Source: Chamaecyparis obtusa (lineage: Eukaryota > Streptophyta > Pinopsida > Cupressales > Cupressaceae). From it: a stretch of 64,000 nt of DNA. The stretch covers positions 1,580,001-1,644,000 of the forward strand of contig BSBK01000765.1 in the NCBI GenBank assembly GCA_027943335.1, in the 5' to 3' direction. A model generated the notes under the pieces. It did not search any database. It worked only from the letters and a program-made list of their open reading frames with translations, and was not told where the DNA came from. How positions within the stretch are numbered: position 1 is the stretch's first letter; the number at the start of each line of letters is the position of its first letter. Both the position numbers and the translations under genes were made by a program. Below are positions 22,305-34,190 of the stretch, one piece after another.

Positions 22305-25034
22305 TGTTAGCACTCTGTAAAATTTTCATGGTTCTCCCCTTTTTATTTTGGTCTCTGTAGTCATTTTTGTGTCTCTGGCCTTGAAACCCTTGCAAATATT
22401 CAAAAACTAGCCGTTGGTGAAAAATACCTTTTGTTATAACCTGGCCTTGTTATAATTTCAAGTTAACTTTTTGAGCCACTTAAAACCTTTTATCTGCATG
22501 TGCTATTTAAATGGGTTCACTTTTTGTTCACAGTTAGGTTTTTCATGTGTCGGCGGGGTCCCCTTTATTTTTTCCTATGTCCCTGCACTTTATCTTTCCT
22601 AAGTTCCCAGCGCCCAGTATATTTTAATTTTTCCTAAGTCTGACTGTTTTAATACTTCCTAATGTTTCAGCTTTGTATTTTCCTGGGCCTGGCTCTCTGA
22701 CACCATATCCATCCGACGGTGGGCGTATCTTCTCATGAGATGTGTCAGAGGCTTGCGAACTTAAGATGGCCATTGATTCATTTCCATGATGTAACCCTTT
22801 CAATGCAGGCGGTTCCACTGCCAGGTAGGCTCACGTGACGATCTATTATTCATCGAAATATCCTATAAAGCATGGCAGGCCTAGTATCTCAATCAGATGA
22901 TTCTTGATCGATGGTTGGCGTGTAAGCGCATAGAATCTTTTGAGCCTTTAAGATCTTGTGCCAGCCCTCTGATCTTCCTGGCGGTAAAATGTTCTCGGTG
23001 GGTCCATTGACACATATGCATAGTTGGCGCTATTTGATTCATCCATGTATTTGCACAGTGGCTTGTTGTCAGTGGGACCTGGTTTCTGGATGTGTCAGTG
23101 GGTCCTGATCCTGTCAGTGAATCGATGAACGGCATATAATCTTATGGGTTTTGTCAGAGGCTTAAGATCTTCTGATGGCCATTGATTTTGTTTCCTATCA
23201 GAGGGTTATCAGTGATGGGAGGAGATTCTCAATCTAACGGTGGGCATGTAATCTGATAGAATCTTGGAGGTCTATGCGAACTTCAGATGGTCGTTGATCT
23301 TCCTGGCGAAGGCTTAGTGGTTCTGATAAATTTTTTGGCGGTTTGATAAATTTCCAAGGGCCTCACTCATTTGCACAATAAATTGGTGATTCTCTAAATG
23401 TTTTAGCGATTTAGCAAGTGTGTATTCGCAGAATCACTAAACTTTCTAGTAGTTTTATAAAGTTCTTCGTGAATTGGCAGAAGTCTTATGTCACTTATTC
23501 GCTAGATGTGGGGCTAAGGCTAGATGTTTTCCTGTAGTCGCCAGTTCATGAGGTTAAGTGGTGGGTTAAGTTTTTCATCCCACGAATAAGGAAAAGACCT
23601 GTCGCATAATCACTAAATGTAAACTAGGATTCCTTGCAAGGTTAAATCATAAAAGACTACAAAAAGGGAGGATCTAATGGCCACAACTTAAAGTTGATGA
23701 AGATTCAACTTTTGACCATCAATTTGCTGCTAGCACTTGGATATAACTGTTATCATTCAAATTCAATTTTTTTGAAGGGTTTCTAGTGATAGAAAGTACC
23801 AAAATTTATGGTTTTAATGGCTTATTTTGATTGGTTTGGTGGCGCTTGTTGTTGTAGTGTGGTCCAGGGTGTTCTTTGATCATCTGCAGGGTCTGTACTA
23901 TGCAATTCTATGCTCGAGATATGTTTGCAGGTGGCTATTTTGACTGGTTTTCATGGAATTTCCTTGTTGTTTTGTACTGTTCTCATGAATTTTGATGATT
24001 GTGGATCTCTCTGGATATATTTCTCCAAGATTGCTTGGTTTCCTACCCCTGTAGTAATTTTTGTTGTAATTAGGGTTGGTGTAGTTGTTGAAACCCTAAC
24101 CCTAGCTTTCCAAAGCTTGTTGCATCCTATCTTTGGGATTCCAAGGCAGCTAGTGGTATAAATGGTAAGATGTTTTATTTTGAAAGGGTTCTGATCTTGA
24201 TTAGTTCCAGGGAGTTGTAGCAGGCGGTATCATATTGTATTAGATTAAATAGAATTTCCTTGTAGTCTTTTGCAGGTTATTGAAGTGGTTTTCTCTTTTC
24301 TCTGCTTTGAACATGTATATGATTCATTATACTTAATACAATTATTTCAAGCGTTCAAGTCTCTCCTTGGTGTCAATCTTGTGAATTCTAGATTTTCTGA
24401 TCTATTGCATAGGATTACCTTTGTATATGTTCTAGTCTTCAGTTCTTGACCTAGGATCAAGTGAAATATACTTTGGATAGGACATAGATTCACTTTGATT
24501 TGTCTGCAGAAGGATGTTATAAGTAGTGGATGGGCTGGAATGTTTGTATTTATGGCTATGAGTCTTAGATAGTAGTTGGTTCATGTTCAATGTCTATATT
24601 TGAGATTTGCCCAATGGATAATGTCACTGATCAGGGATTAGTATATTTAGTTGAGTTCAATGCTTGATTGGCTCTTGTTTTCTTCTTCCCATCTTCATAT
24701 ATCAACACCTTTTCAAGTTTTAATTGTATTTGGTTGATAGTAGTAACACCCTATAGTAATGGAGAGTCAATGAATGTGAGGTTAGAATTTAGCACTTTCT
24801 TACTATTCAATCTATTGTTTGGACCCAGTCTTTGGTGTGTGAAGTATAGTTTTCATTGGATTAGGTGCACCCGCCTTGGTTTTCAAGAGCCAGAAGTGAA
24901 GAGGGTCGTCTTGTCCCTATAGTTGGTCCAATTACCCTAAGATTCTTATACATTTTGGAACTAACCAATCCTAAAATCAACCTGAGGGTATATTGGCAGC
25001 CTAAGAGAATAAGCATCCATTTTGAACACCAACA
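22305..25034 (+). repeat. 3' LTR of element C
   Basis: 2730 bp, colinear with 12557-15282; ends GAACACCAACA. The 5' copy has CG where this has CA at the very end. It is followed at once by B LTR sequence (TACTTGATT). Confidence 0.9.
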
Positions 25035-25230
25035 TACTTGATTATAATGTCTGACCTAAACCAAGAAGGCCTTATAGCCTGGCAAGTATGAATCAAATTG
25101 AAGATAATATATGAAAGATATATGCATTCTCTCTCTCACTTGTTGTGTTGTTTCTTCCGTGTGTGATCTCTGCAAGGTGGATCTAGTTAGGGTGTATCTT
25201 TGGCCCCTCTCCCGGTCCTCCCTTGCGTCA
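25035..25230 (+). repeat. 3' LTR end of element B
   Basis: 196 bp colinear with 11902-12097 of the B 5' LTR, including the CTTGCGTCA end. It is the only remnant of B to the right of C. Confidence 0.88.
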
Positions 25231-25391
25231 TTATTGAATTGTAACTTTTGTTTTTGCACATCAAGAATGTCTCCTCTTTCATGGATCCTTGCATTCAAGC
25301 CTCCATAGCTTTCACTTCTCTCTTTTTGTGATAGGTGTTTTCATGCAGGTGTTCTTGGGAGCTGAGGGTTGTTTTCTCATCAACTCCAACA
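25231..25391 (+). repeat. 3' LTR of element A, right part
   Basis: Starts with the duplicated TTATT, then GAATTG...CTCCAACA, matching 8793-8959 of the 5' LTR. Followed by the target duplication ATATT (25392-25396). Confidence 0.88.
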
Positions 25392-25396
25392 ATATT

Positions 25397-25480
25397 ATAT
25401 TTAGGTCTATAATAGATTCACATCCACAACCAGATGTAGGCTACTTAGTCTTTGTTTTGAAATTATCATCAAAGAGTAAC
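25397..25480. other. Old DNA between A and F
   Basis: 84 bp separate the target duplication of A from the first LTR base of F. No feature recognised. Confidence 0.5.
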
Positions 25481-25847
25481 TTTAATACCCCAAAAATGGG
25501 CTATAGGTTCATTAACCTTCTACATTGACAAATCGATCAAAATCGACATCAAAGTCCTAACCAAAGGCACATCTGCACATAGGTTTATCAAAACCCTAAT
25601 TGATTTTATCCTCATTCTGCATTGGGAAATATTTTTTAAATATTCCTAATTTATCATAATTATCCTGATTAATGATTATTTGGTGATAAATCACATTTAT
25701 CCTAAAATTTGATTAATTAAATATTTTGAATATTTAATTAATTAAGTTTAATTTTGCCACTTAATTATTTAATTAGTTTTAATTCTATTTATTCCTAATT
25801 TATATTATTTAATTTTGACAATAAATCAAAAATCCTATGAATAATCA
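25481..25847 (+). repeat. Truncated 5' LTR of element F
   Basis: Colinear with the first 358 bp of the 3' LTR (41669-42026), from AATACCC to CAATAATCA/GAATAATCA. The start reads TTTAAT for TGTAAT. Homology stops abruptly at 25847; the remaining 0.9 kb of LTR and the primer binding site are missing. Confidence 0.8.
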
Positions 25848-28008
25848 TGATGGTTGTCTGGTATTGTCATTTGAGAATTACTCTATTGTGTGCATACTAA
25901 CCCACTGTCATTTCGTGCTTGAATTATCGTACGTGAAGTAGCACATTGTCGTATGAGTTTTCATACCAAAAATTCAGTTGTTGTATTAGATTTCTAGGTT
26001 GTCTTTCAGATTTGATTTTTGGATTTGGACTAACAGCTAACCCTAACAATTGATATTTGTTGTTTCTAATTGGTACTTGTTGTTTTTGCTCATGGGAAAG
26101 TGCAACAAAATTAAAAATCAGGTAAAATATACTAAGCACGTTGCATAGGAACTGAGGTATTTTGCTATATCTAATAACATTTTGATTTGGGACATAAAAA
26201 GAACATCTCACATGTCTAGCTTGAGTGTCTTTCTTGCTTTCATAAATCACACTTCAGTTTTGGGCTCTAAAAAGAACATAGATTTGTTTTTTGCATATCT
26301 ATTACACATAGTAATTAGGCCCTATGAACACTATTTGTGGAGTTCTTGAGAGAGTGTGCTTCACTCACTTGTAGGTAGGGAGGATACTATTATTATCTCA
26401 TGGTTCACTTGATTTAGTCCTAAACTTTGATCGGTACATTCTCTCTTGGTCCCACTTAGAGAGCTAGGTAGACATTGTTGTTGACATCACAAACCTTGGT
26501 GAGGTAGTTTCAGTCTTAGCGTGTCAAAGAATTTGTTTGCTGTGTTTTGGTGAAGTGAAGAGGCTAGAGGATTATGCTCTACCCCCTTTTTGGGTAGTAG
26601 CAGAAACTCAGATCCTTGAATCTAAACTAAGTCCCCATGTGGTCTATTTTGTGCATCTCCTTTTAGAGAGGGTTAACCGTAGTGGACATTCCCTTTATTG
26701 GGTCAACCATGTGGATGAAATGTCAAGCGGTAATGGCTATTTTCACCATGGTAGTAGCAACCGCTATATAAATGTCCTTGTGGAAGAAATCTCCACAGAT
26801 GTAGTCTCTTGTTGGGCTGTCAGATCTCCTTAGCAACTCCTAATTGATTAAATTCTCAGACTAGGTCAAAACCCCAATGCACCTGGATTGGATTTCTCCC
26901 TCTTGAGATTACAAAAGTTGCAGAGTCAAACCATTACTAAGAACCCTAGTGCAACCAAATTTTTATTTTCTAGGACTATGTGCATGATTGCAAAACTTTT
27001 TGAGAACATACACAAGCAAAATTCTTAGGGATTAGAACAATAAGTCACTATTCTTGTTCATGTGCAAGGTTGCTTTGTCCCTTTCTCATTGTTTGAAGAT
27101 GATTTCTTGCTCCCTTGATTGTTGTTCTACATGTCTAATATCTACTTGGTTACTTAAAATGAACAAACACCTGAGACAAATTGCTACACAGATCTTCAAA
27201 CTTGGACAAAAAATTTTGCAAACAATCTAATACTAGAAACACCGAAAAACTAAAAAATTGTAAATTTGAAGCAAAAATCCTTTATGGTGTCAAAAGTCAT
27301 CCTAAAATTGGAAAATTCATATGATTTTTCCCAACTATCATGCCATAACCCTCAGATTACCATACGGGAGACTATACACTATCATACGCGTATTCTTCAA
27401 AAAGTCAAGCAAAATCAAAACCTGGTGTCAACTGTCGTATGAGTCTTGTCAATTGTCATGCCAGGCCCTACCCAAACTCGTACGAGCCTAGAGAAACTCA
27501 TATTAGAATTGTATCAATTTGTCAGAAACCTTCCAAATTTGTCAAAAATCCAATTTTTATAGCCAGCTTCCAGATTCTATCAAAATATTCACTGTTTCAG
27601 GAATAGAGCAGAGACCAAAACAATCTAATCAATTTTCCTAAAGTGGTCTCTTGAGTTTGATCTAGCCTTCTGATTTATCGATTTGAATCCCATTTGATCT
27701 TGTGTCAAAATCATCTTCCAATCAATCCTTAAAATGGCTAAGTGTTGTGAGCTTGTGTCGGCTATCTTTTGGGCGTCTACCCATACAAGTAGGGCACAGT
27801 ATCCTACACTTACATCCAATAAATCTTTTTATCAATCAATCAACCCAATCTTGACAAGGTTGGATCATTTGATCTTTCCTAAACTAGATCATTCATCGAT
27901 TTTCTTAATCTTTCTCTTTTGATTCACCTAAGGTTAATGGTGGAAACTAGAGCTTCCTCATAATGAAAACAAAGAGAACAACCTAGAATCTCTTCAGAAG
28001 CATCTTCT
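25848..28008 (+). other. Leader of element F (no recognised gene)
   Basis: AT-rich leader with CGTATGAG at 25950-25957 and a cluster of related palindromic words at 27361-27490. An open frame at 26537-26833 has no known motif. The last 300 bp are C/T/A-rich with TCAATCAATC words. Confidence 0.55.
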
Positions 28009-29784
28009 ATGATTTCTCAAACATTTCATCAGCCTTACGACACCAATCTCTTCAGAGAAGATGCTCTTGGAAACATTTACTTGAAAGGTGGTTACAAAAC
28101 TCCTCCTATATCAATTCACAGAGGTACTCAATCAACTCCACATCAATCAATCCCTAGTAGTCCTTATAGAAACATCGTGTCTCAAGGAGGAGGAAACCAA
28201 GGATCCCAAGGCCATCAATCCAATCATGAAGATCCTAAACCCACTCCCTCTAAAATTGAACAATATAGGAGTGATGAACACTTTTGAAAATTGATGAAAC
28301 ACTTCTTGCAAGAAGAGAAAGAAGCCTATTTCTTAGAGCTAGTTCGTCAAGGAGCCAAACTTCCTCCAAACTTTAATGTCAAAGATATCATCACTCAAGA
28401 GGAAGAGACTCCTATCACAACCATGATGAAACAGATGCATGCCATACAAGTTAAGCTCAACAAATTAGAAAAAGAGAAGGAAACCAAGGAATTCTCCATG
28501 GAGGCCCTATGTCCTTTTCCATTTGATAAAAACTTGTACATGCCACCGTTCCCAAAAAGAATGGAGATACCAAAATATGACAAATATGATGGCAACTCTA
28601 ATCCTCAAGATCACGTCAGAGAGTTTTGTACTCAGTCCATGGAGGTTATGCATGAACCAACCTACTTAATGCATCTTTTCCCATGATCTCTAGGAGGAGC
28701 AGCTATTCATTGGTTCTCAAAAATGCTTCCAACTATCAAAACTTTTGAGGAGTTAATCAAACTATTCTACCAACAATACTCCTACAATATCCAACACCCG
28801 ATCACCATGATCGATATCTGCAATCTAAAGCAATACTCTGGAGAACCATTCCTAACTTTCCTCAAGAGATGGAGGAAGAAGTTTTCACTCTATGCTCAAC
28901 CTATTTTGGAAACTGAAAAACTTGAGATCTTCATCAACAATCTAATTCTGGAACTCAACTATCATTTGCAAATACAAAATCATACTTCTTTTGAGAAAAT
29001 GGTCGAAAATTCCATCAAAATTGAAAATGTACTTTCTCATAAAGGAGACATGTCAATTAACAAAGATGGCAAGTATGAATCTGGTTCTAGTTCTAATAAC
29101 AAAGATAAAGTCAAATTCTAGAACAAGAACAAAAATGTTGTAACAGATGGTGTTGTCGATCACATCAGTACTCCATCAAAAGCACCAGCCTTCAATCTCA
29201 ACATTGGCACCCAAGCCATAAAAGCTTATGAACAAAAGGCATCTGAATCATCTAAAAATTCTAATGACTATAAACCATGGGTTTCAAAACCAAAGTGCGA
29301 GTTCACTCCTCTGGGTGAGTCCTTAGAATCAGCCATAAAGACACTATTAGTGAACAAGATCATCACTTTGCCTGAGATAAAACCATTTGACCCCGAAGTT
29401 AAACCAAAATGGTGGAAAGAGACCAATTTCTATGACTTTCATTGAAACAAGGGTCATAAAACCAATAACTGCATAATCTTAAAGCATCTCATCCAAGACA
29501 AAATTGATGATGGAGAAATTGTAATTGACAATCACAAGACCAACAATGATCATATGAAATTCACGGAACCATTTGTGAAACATGCTCAAGGAGATTCATC
29601 TTCTAAGACTAACATGGGTGCTAAAGTCAATTATGCCAACTCTAGAAACAATGTTGTCATAAACATGCTTGAACCATGCCTATCTAAACATTGCAATGTC
29701 ATCACTATTGTACGAAAAGATAGAGATAATCAATCAGCAAATGCAGTAACTCTATTAGAACCTCAAGTACATCTACAAGGATAA
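28009..29784 (+). pseudogene. gag: gag of element F
   Basis: A single frame from the ATG at 28009 with stops TGA 28285, TGA 28684, TAG 29119, TGA near 29443 and TAA 29782 but no frameshift. The N-terminus is Ser/Gln/Pro-rich. The gag core holds EALCPFPFDKNLYMP, PKYDKYDGNSNPQDHVREF (about 28570-28630) and GGAAIHWFSKMLP, LKRWRKKFS (to about 29060). Near 29410-29510 the knuckle-like stretch FYDFH, a stop, NKGHKTNNC and HLIQDKIDDGEI matches CDYHR..GH..xxC of relatives; the TGA stands where Arg is expected (CGA to TGA). Confidence 0.8.
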
Positions 29785-30699
29785 AACTCGGGTTCATAAA
29801 ATGCCCCTAAGGTGCCTTTCAATCTCTCATCTGCTTCTAAACAAAGGGCTGCCTCAAAATCATCAAATCCTAAAGAGACCAGGCCAACATCATACAGTAT
29901 TTTCCAACAACTCTAGAATACTAATGCAAAAATATCCATGTTTGAGTTACTTTAGATATCTCCTGCTCGTAGAGCTATTCTAGATAAAGATCTGCTCGGT
30001 TCCAATGTTCCTAAAAATATTGATCTAGACAGATTCCAGAATATGATTGGTCATCTGACATCACCCTAGTATATCTCCTTTTCAAAGGAAGATGACAATT
30101 CATTGAGTCATCTACATAACGAGCCCTTGCACATTGAAGTCTTGATCCAAAACCATTGTGTCAAACATGTGTTGATAGATGGAGGCTTTGGTCTAAACAT
30201 ATGTTCCTACAAATTGATCACACAACTAGGATTATTAGAAGATGCTATTGATCCTAAAAAGAAGATAACCATAAAAGCATATGATGAGCAAGAGAGAGCT
30301 TCTAAGGGAATAATTGTCCTACCTATCAGAACAGGACCAGTTATTAAAGACATCAGCTGTCAAGTTCTAGATCTTCCATTGGCTTACAAAATTCTTCTAA
30401 GGAGACCTTGGATACATGAAATGAAAGCTATTCCATCAACATACCACTAATGTGTGAAATTTCCTTATGATGGAGTAGAGGTGACAATTCCAGCTGACAT
30501 ATCTACCTCTTGCAATGCTTTGAAAGAAAGTGATGACAAACTTGTTCCTCATAATAGAGATTCTTCTAATAAACAAACAAACATTGCATCTACATCCAAG
30601 ATGGAAGACATTTCCAGAGGTCAAAATCAAGGACACTGGCATGGGAGAATATACTATGGAACCAGTCCTATCTCTAACATCTCTCGCAGTCTCACCTAA
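29785..30699 (+). pseudogene. Protease region of element F
   Basis: Same frame as gag. The aspartic protease motif VLIDGGFGLNICSYKL lies at about 30170-30220, with catalytic Asp at 30178-30180; the next residues are GGF rather than the usual xGS. It is followed by LLRRPWIHEMKAIPSTYH, a TAA at 30448 (Gln expected) and CVKFPYDG, the usual PR-RT linker start in this group. Stops also at 29782 and near 29915 and 30067. Confidence 0.75.
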
Positions 30700-32110
30700 A
30701 TCTTATGGACAACCTTTAAAACAGACAAAGCAAGCCTCTAAGGAACCTCAAGCTATCTATAATGGAATTTTTTTCACAGAGAAATTATCCAAGAAATAAT
30801 TTTAAGAAGATGAAGTTGTGCTTGCATGGCTATATAAAGATGAGTCTCAATCCCAAACAGTTTAGAAATGTGACTCTAAAATACCCAAAATCCCTGTCAA
30901 GTCATATGGACCGGGTCACAAACTCATGTCTAAAATGGGATACACTAGAAAAGGACCTCTAGGAACATGAGGCAAAGGTCTTATATCACCCATTTCTCAT
31001 TGTGGCTAGACAAATAAAGATACTATAAGTCTAGGTTATCAGAATAAATCCTTCCATCTCAATGGAAACTCTCGTCATGTGATAGAACAGATAGAATCAA
31101 AAGTGAATAAAATTGAAGAGAGAGAAGCACATCAATCAGACAATGATGATTCAAACACTATTGATCTCACTCCTTATGAATGTTTAACTCAAGAAATACT
31201 GGATCTTCTTAAAGATGAAGAGAAACCTAAAGAGAATATCAATGTGGAAGACACACAAGAACCTACTACTAAACAAGAAGAAGGTAAACCTATCATAGTA
31301 GCTAAACATATGGGATACCATAGTGATTCTGAAATAGACACCCATGAATATGAATTCAGCTCAAAGTCTAAAGATAATCCTTCTTGGAGGATTCGTCCTG
31401 ACTTTACACATGTTCTTGATTTTCCCAAAGTTCTAGATGAAGAATCCAATGACTATGAATGGGGAGTTATCCCGGAAGAAGATGAGATTATCACTGAGAA
31501 AAACATTGATGTAATTCACCAATATTCACCTAAATCCAATGTAAGTCTAGAAAAAATGATGAACTTAATGAGTCTGATCCACCTATGGCTATAATGGAAT
31601 CCAATAATGACATTGAGACTATTCATGAATGGAAAATTATGAGTGGTAATATCACCTTTGAATTCAAGAGTCAGGTTAGGACCAATGATGAAAACACTGT
31701 ATGCATGGACGCCATTTCCCAATCCTCCCCAAACTTGACTATCCAACATCCAGATCTTATAGACCAAACAGCTATCGATCCAAACTGAGATATCCACACC
31801 TTCCAGATTGACTACGCTCTTGCCTACTACCTCAATGTAGTGGAACCTATGACAACTTCCATCAGAGAACCTAGAGTTAGCATGACAGAGTCGGATATCA
31901 AATATCTCAGTCAGAAAAATAAGAGCAAAAATAAAAAGAGTTATGAGGGTGAAAACCACTTTGTGGCAATCTTAGAACCTAAAATAGTAAAAATAAAAGA
32001 CGTATCTGAAGGTGAAAACCTCTCTGAGGCACCTAAGGATGAGATATTTGATATCCTTCTAAGTCATTTATAGGATAGATCTTTAGTTCTGATAGAACCT
32101 ACTTAATCTA
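30700..32110 (+). pseudogene. Acidic linker between protease and RT of element F
   Basis: Frame changes near 30760, 31070 and 31580, with TAA or TAG stops between. The frames carry acidic, low-complexity segments (HQSDNDDSNTIDLTPYECL, YEWGVIPEEDEI). E has a matching linker (51565-52500, minus). No domain recognised. Confidence 0.6.
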
Positions 32111-33017
32111 TCAACTTGGGTGCAATAGAGGAACCACAACTGATTCATGTAGCACAATCCTTATCAGAGGAAGAGAAACAAGCATTCACTACTTTCCTAA
32201 CAAAAAAGAAAATCAACTTCACATGGAAGTACTCAGATATGCCAGGATTATATCCAAATTTGATAATGCATCATCTTTCTATAGCTCCAGGAGTCAAACC
32301 TATTAAACAATTGCGAAAGATGCATCCACATGTTGTACTACTAGTCAAAGTTGAGCTCAAAAATCTATTGAAAGCCGGATTTATCTAAGTTATTGATTAT
32401 GCTAAGTGGATCTCCAACATTGTTCCTATTTCAAAACCAAACAAATCTATAAGAGTATGCGCATATTTTAGAGATGTGAACAAAGCATGCCCTAAGGATG
32501 ATTTTCCACTACCAAATATCGATATGATAGTGGACATGACTGCGGGATTTGAAATGTATTCCTTAATGGATGGTTTCTCTAGATACAACTAAATCAAAAT
32601 TTCTCTAGAAGATCAAGATAAAACAACTTTTGCATGTGCATGGGGTACCTTTTGTTGGAATGTCATGCCATTTGGTCTCAAGAATCCAGAGCTACATATC
32701 AATGGGCTATGACATCTATCTTTCATGACATGATGCATCGAACTATGGAAGACTATGTTGATGACACTTTAGCTAATTCTATGATAAGATCAAAACATTT
32801 GAATGACTTAAGAAAAATACTGGATAGAATGGAAAATTTTAGTCTTGGGTTGAACCCTAAAAAGTGTGCTTTTGGTGTCACTTCTGGAAAGCTCCTAGGC
32901 TATATTGTTTCAAAGAAGGGCATTGAAGTAGATCTTGCTAAAGTCAAAGCTATCATGGAGATGCAACCTCCTAAAAATATCAATCAAATGAGAACCTTAC
33001 AAGGAAGGGTGCAATAA
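32111..33017 (+). pseudogene. Reverse transcriptase of element F
   Basis: KKINFTWKYSDMPGLYP leads in; RT motifs follow: HPHVVLLVKVELKNLLKAGFI, WISNIVPISKPN, VCAYFRDVNKACPKDDFPLP (32455 on), SLMDGFSRYN (stop) IKIS, FGLKN, a 1-nt frameshift near 32685, RATYQWAM, YVDD at 32754-32765 and LNPKKCAFGVTSGKLLGYIV. Stops at 32386, 32590 (Gln site) and 33015. The catalytic Asp pair is intact. Confidence 0.85.
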
Positions 33018-33590
33018 ATGAAATGTTTCATATCTTAGCTAGTAGACATATCACAACCTTTCACAAGAACATTACATAAAGGTGTGACTTTTGCATGGAA
33101 TGAGGAGTGTGAAAAGAACTTCAACCACATCAAGCAATATTTATCAAATCCTCCTATTTTGATGCCTCCTATCCAAGGGAAGCCATTGATTTTATATGTC
33201 TCAGCCATAGATACATCACCGGGGGCATTGCTAGCACAACATGATGAAAACAAGAAAGAGAGATCTATCTACTACATTAGCAGAACATTGGTAGCTTATG
33301 AGAAGAACTATTCAATGATAGAGAAAGCTTGTCTAGCTATGATCTTTTCATCATAGAAACTGAGATATTACATGTTAGCTCATACAGTGCAATTGATAGC
33401 TAAGATAGATCCATTGAAATACTTATTGAGCAAAGCTGCCCTCATAGGTAGATTAGCTAAATGGGTGATGCTATTGAGAAAATTTGACATAGAATATGTT
33501 GAAAGAAAAACTATCAAGGGCCAAGTCATCACAGATCAGTTGGTTGAAGCACCAATGTTTGATGATACACCATTACAAATGGAATTTCCT
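33018..33590 (+). pseudogene. RT-linked RNase H (tether) of element F
   Basis: Contains FAWNEECEKNFNHIKQYL, KPLILYVSAIDTSPGALLAQH, IYYISRTLVAYEKNYSMIEK and, after a TAG at 33354 (Gln site), KLRYYMLAHTVQLIAK. The first catalytic Asp of active Ty3-type RNase H (TDAS) is replaced (YVSA), as in E. The end is AKWVMLLRKFDIEYVERK, common in the Tat group. Confidence 0.8.
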
Positions 33591-34190
33591 GATTCATCCA
33601 TCATGCACATATCTTCTAGGACTTGGCATCTTTTATTTGATGGATCTTACACACAGAATGGATCTGAAGCAGGCGTATTGTTCATAACACCACAAGGTTA
33701 CTCAATACCTAAAGAATTCAGAATAAAATTTCCTTGCACAAATAATATTGTTGAATATGAAGCTTTACTTAATGACATGAAGATAGCAATTGAGTGGCGT
33801 GTTAGAAAGTTGCACATTCATGGAGACTCATAGCTAGTCATACACCAAGTCAATGATGTGTACCATATAAAAGATGAGAAACTAGTTTCATACAAACGTA
33901 TGGTTGATAACCTTAAGAAATATTTCATCTCAGTCACTTTTGAGCAAATTCCTAGAATGGAGAAAAAGGTTGCTGATGCTATGGAAACACTAGCATCTCT
34001 ACTACAGCAGCCCGAACATGAGCTACATTATGAGTTCCTGGTGGAAGCATTGTCATTCCCTGCATATGATTCCCCTGAAACCTGCATGATCTGCACTATT
34101 GTTGGTCATCATTCCTCCAGATACAAACACCTTTTCTCCTACCTTCAAGACCAAATCATCCCTGATACCTTCAACCACCATGAGAAATAA
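33591..34190 (+). pseudogene. Second RNase H (aRNH) of element F
   Basis: Landmarks: HLLFDGSYTQNGSEAG, FPCTNNIVEYEALL, LHIHGDS, a TAG at 33831 (Gln site) LVIHQV, and KKVADAMETLASLL. All four acidic catalytic positions are present. Position after the RT-linked RNase H and before integrase is the usual Tat arrangement, opposite to element C. Confidence 0.82.

Larger units (their letters stand above)
12557..25034 (+). mobile_element. Element C: full-length decayed gypsy element with 2.7-kb LTRs
   Basis: LTR pair 12557-15282 and 22305-25034, primer site 15286-15303, then gag, protease, RNase H, RT, second RNase H and integrase in order. The flanks are both from B but from different parts (gag on the left, LTR on the right), and the five flanking bases TACCT and TACTT differ at one position. 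At least 14 in-frame stops and two frameshifts make it dead. The order PR - RNase H - RT - RNH - INT is unlike that of E and F. Confidence 0.9.
11426..25230 (+). mobile_element. Element B: chromovirus-like gypsy element, mostly lost, nested in A
   Basis: Inserted in the 3' LTR of A with perfect 5-bp target duplication TTATT (11421-11425 and 25231-25235). What is left: 5' LTR 11426-12097 (TGATGCAG...TTGCGTCA), initiator-Met primer site, 324 bp of gag, and 196 bp of 3' LTR end (25035-25230, colinear with 11902-12097). The rest is absent and element C lies at the gap. Confidence 0.85.
8544..25391 (+). mobile_element. Element A: small non-coding LTR retrotransposon, split by nested insertions
   Basis: 5' LTR 8544-8959, internal part 8960-11119, 3' LTR 11120-11425 continuing at 25231-25391. 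LTRs start TGTTAGAG and end CCAACA. Perfect 5-bp target duplication ATATT at 8539-8543 and 25392-25396. Without the nested B and C the element is about 3.0 kb. It has a primer site and polypurine tract but no gag or pol motif, so it is a non-autonomous element of LARD or TRIM type; the partner supplying enzymes is unknown. Confidence 0.88.
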
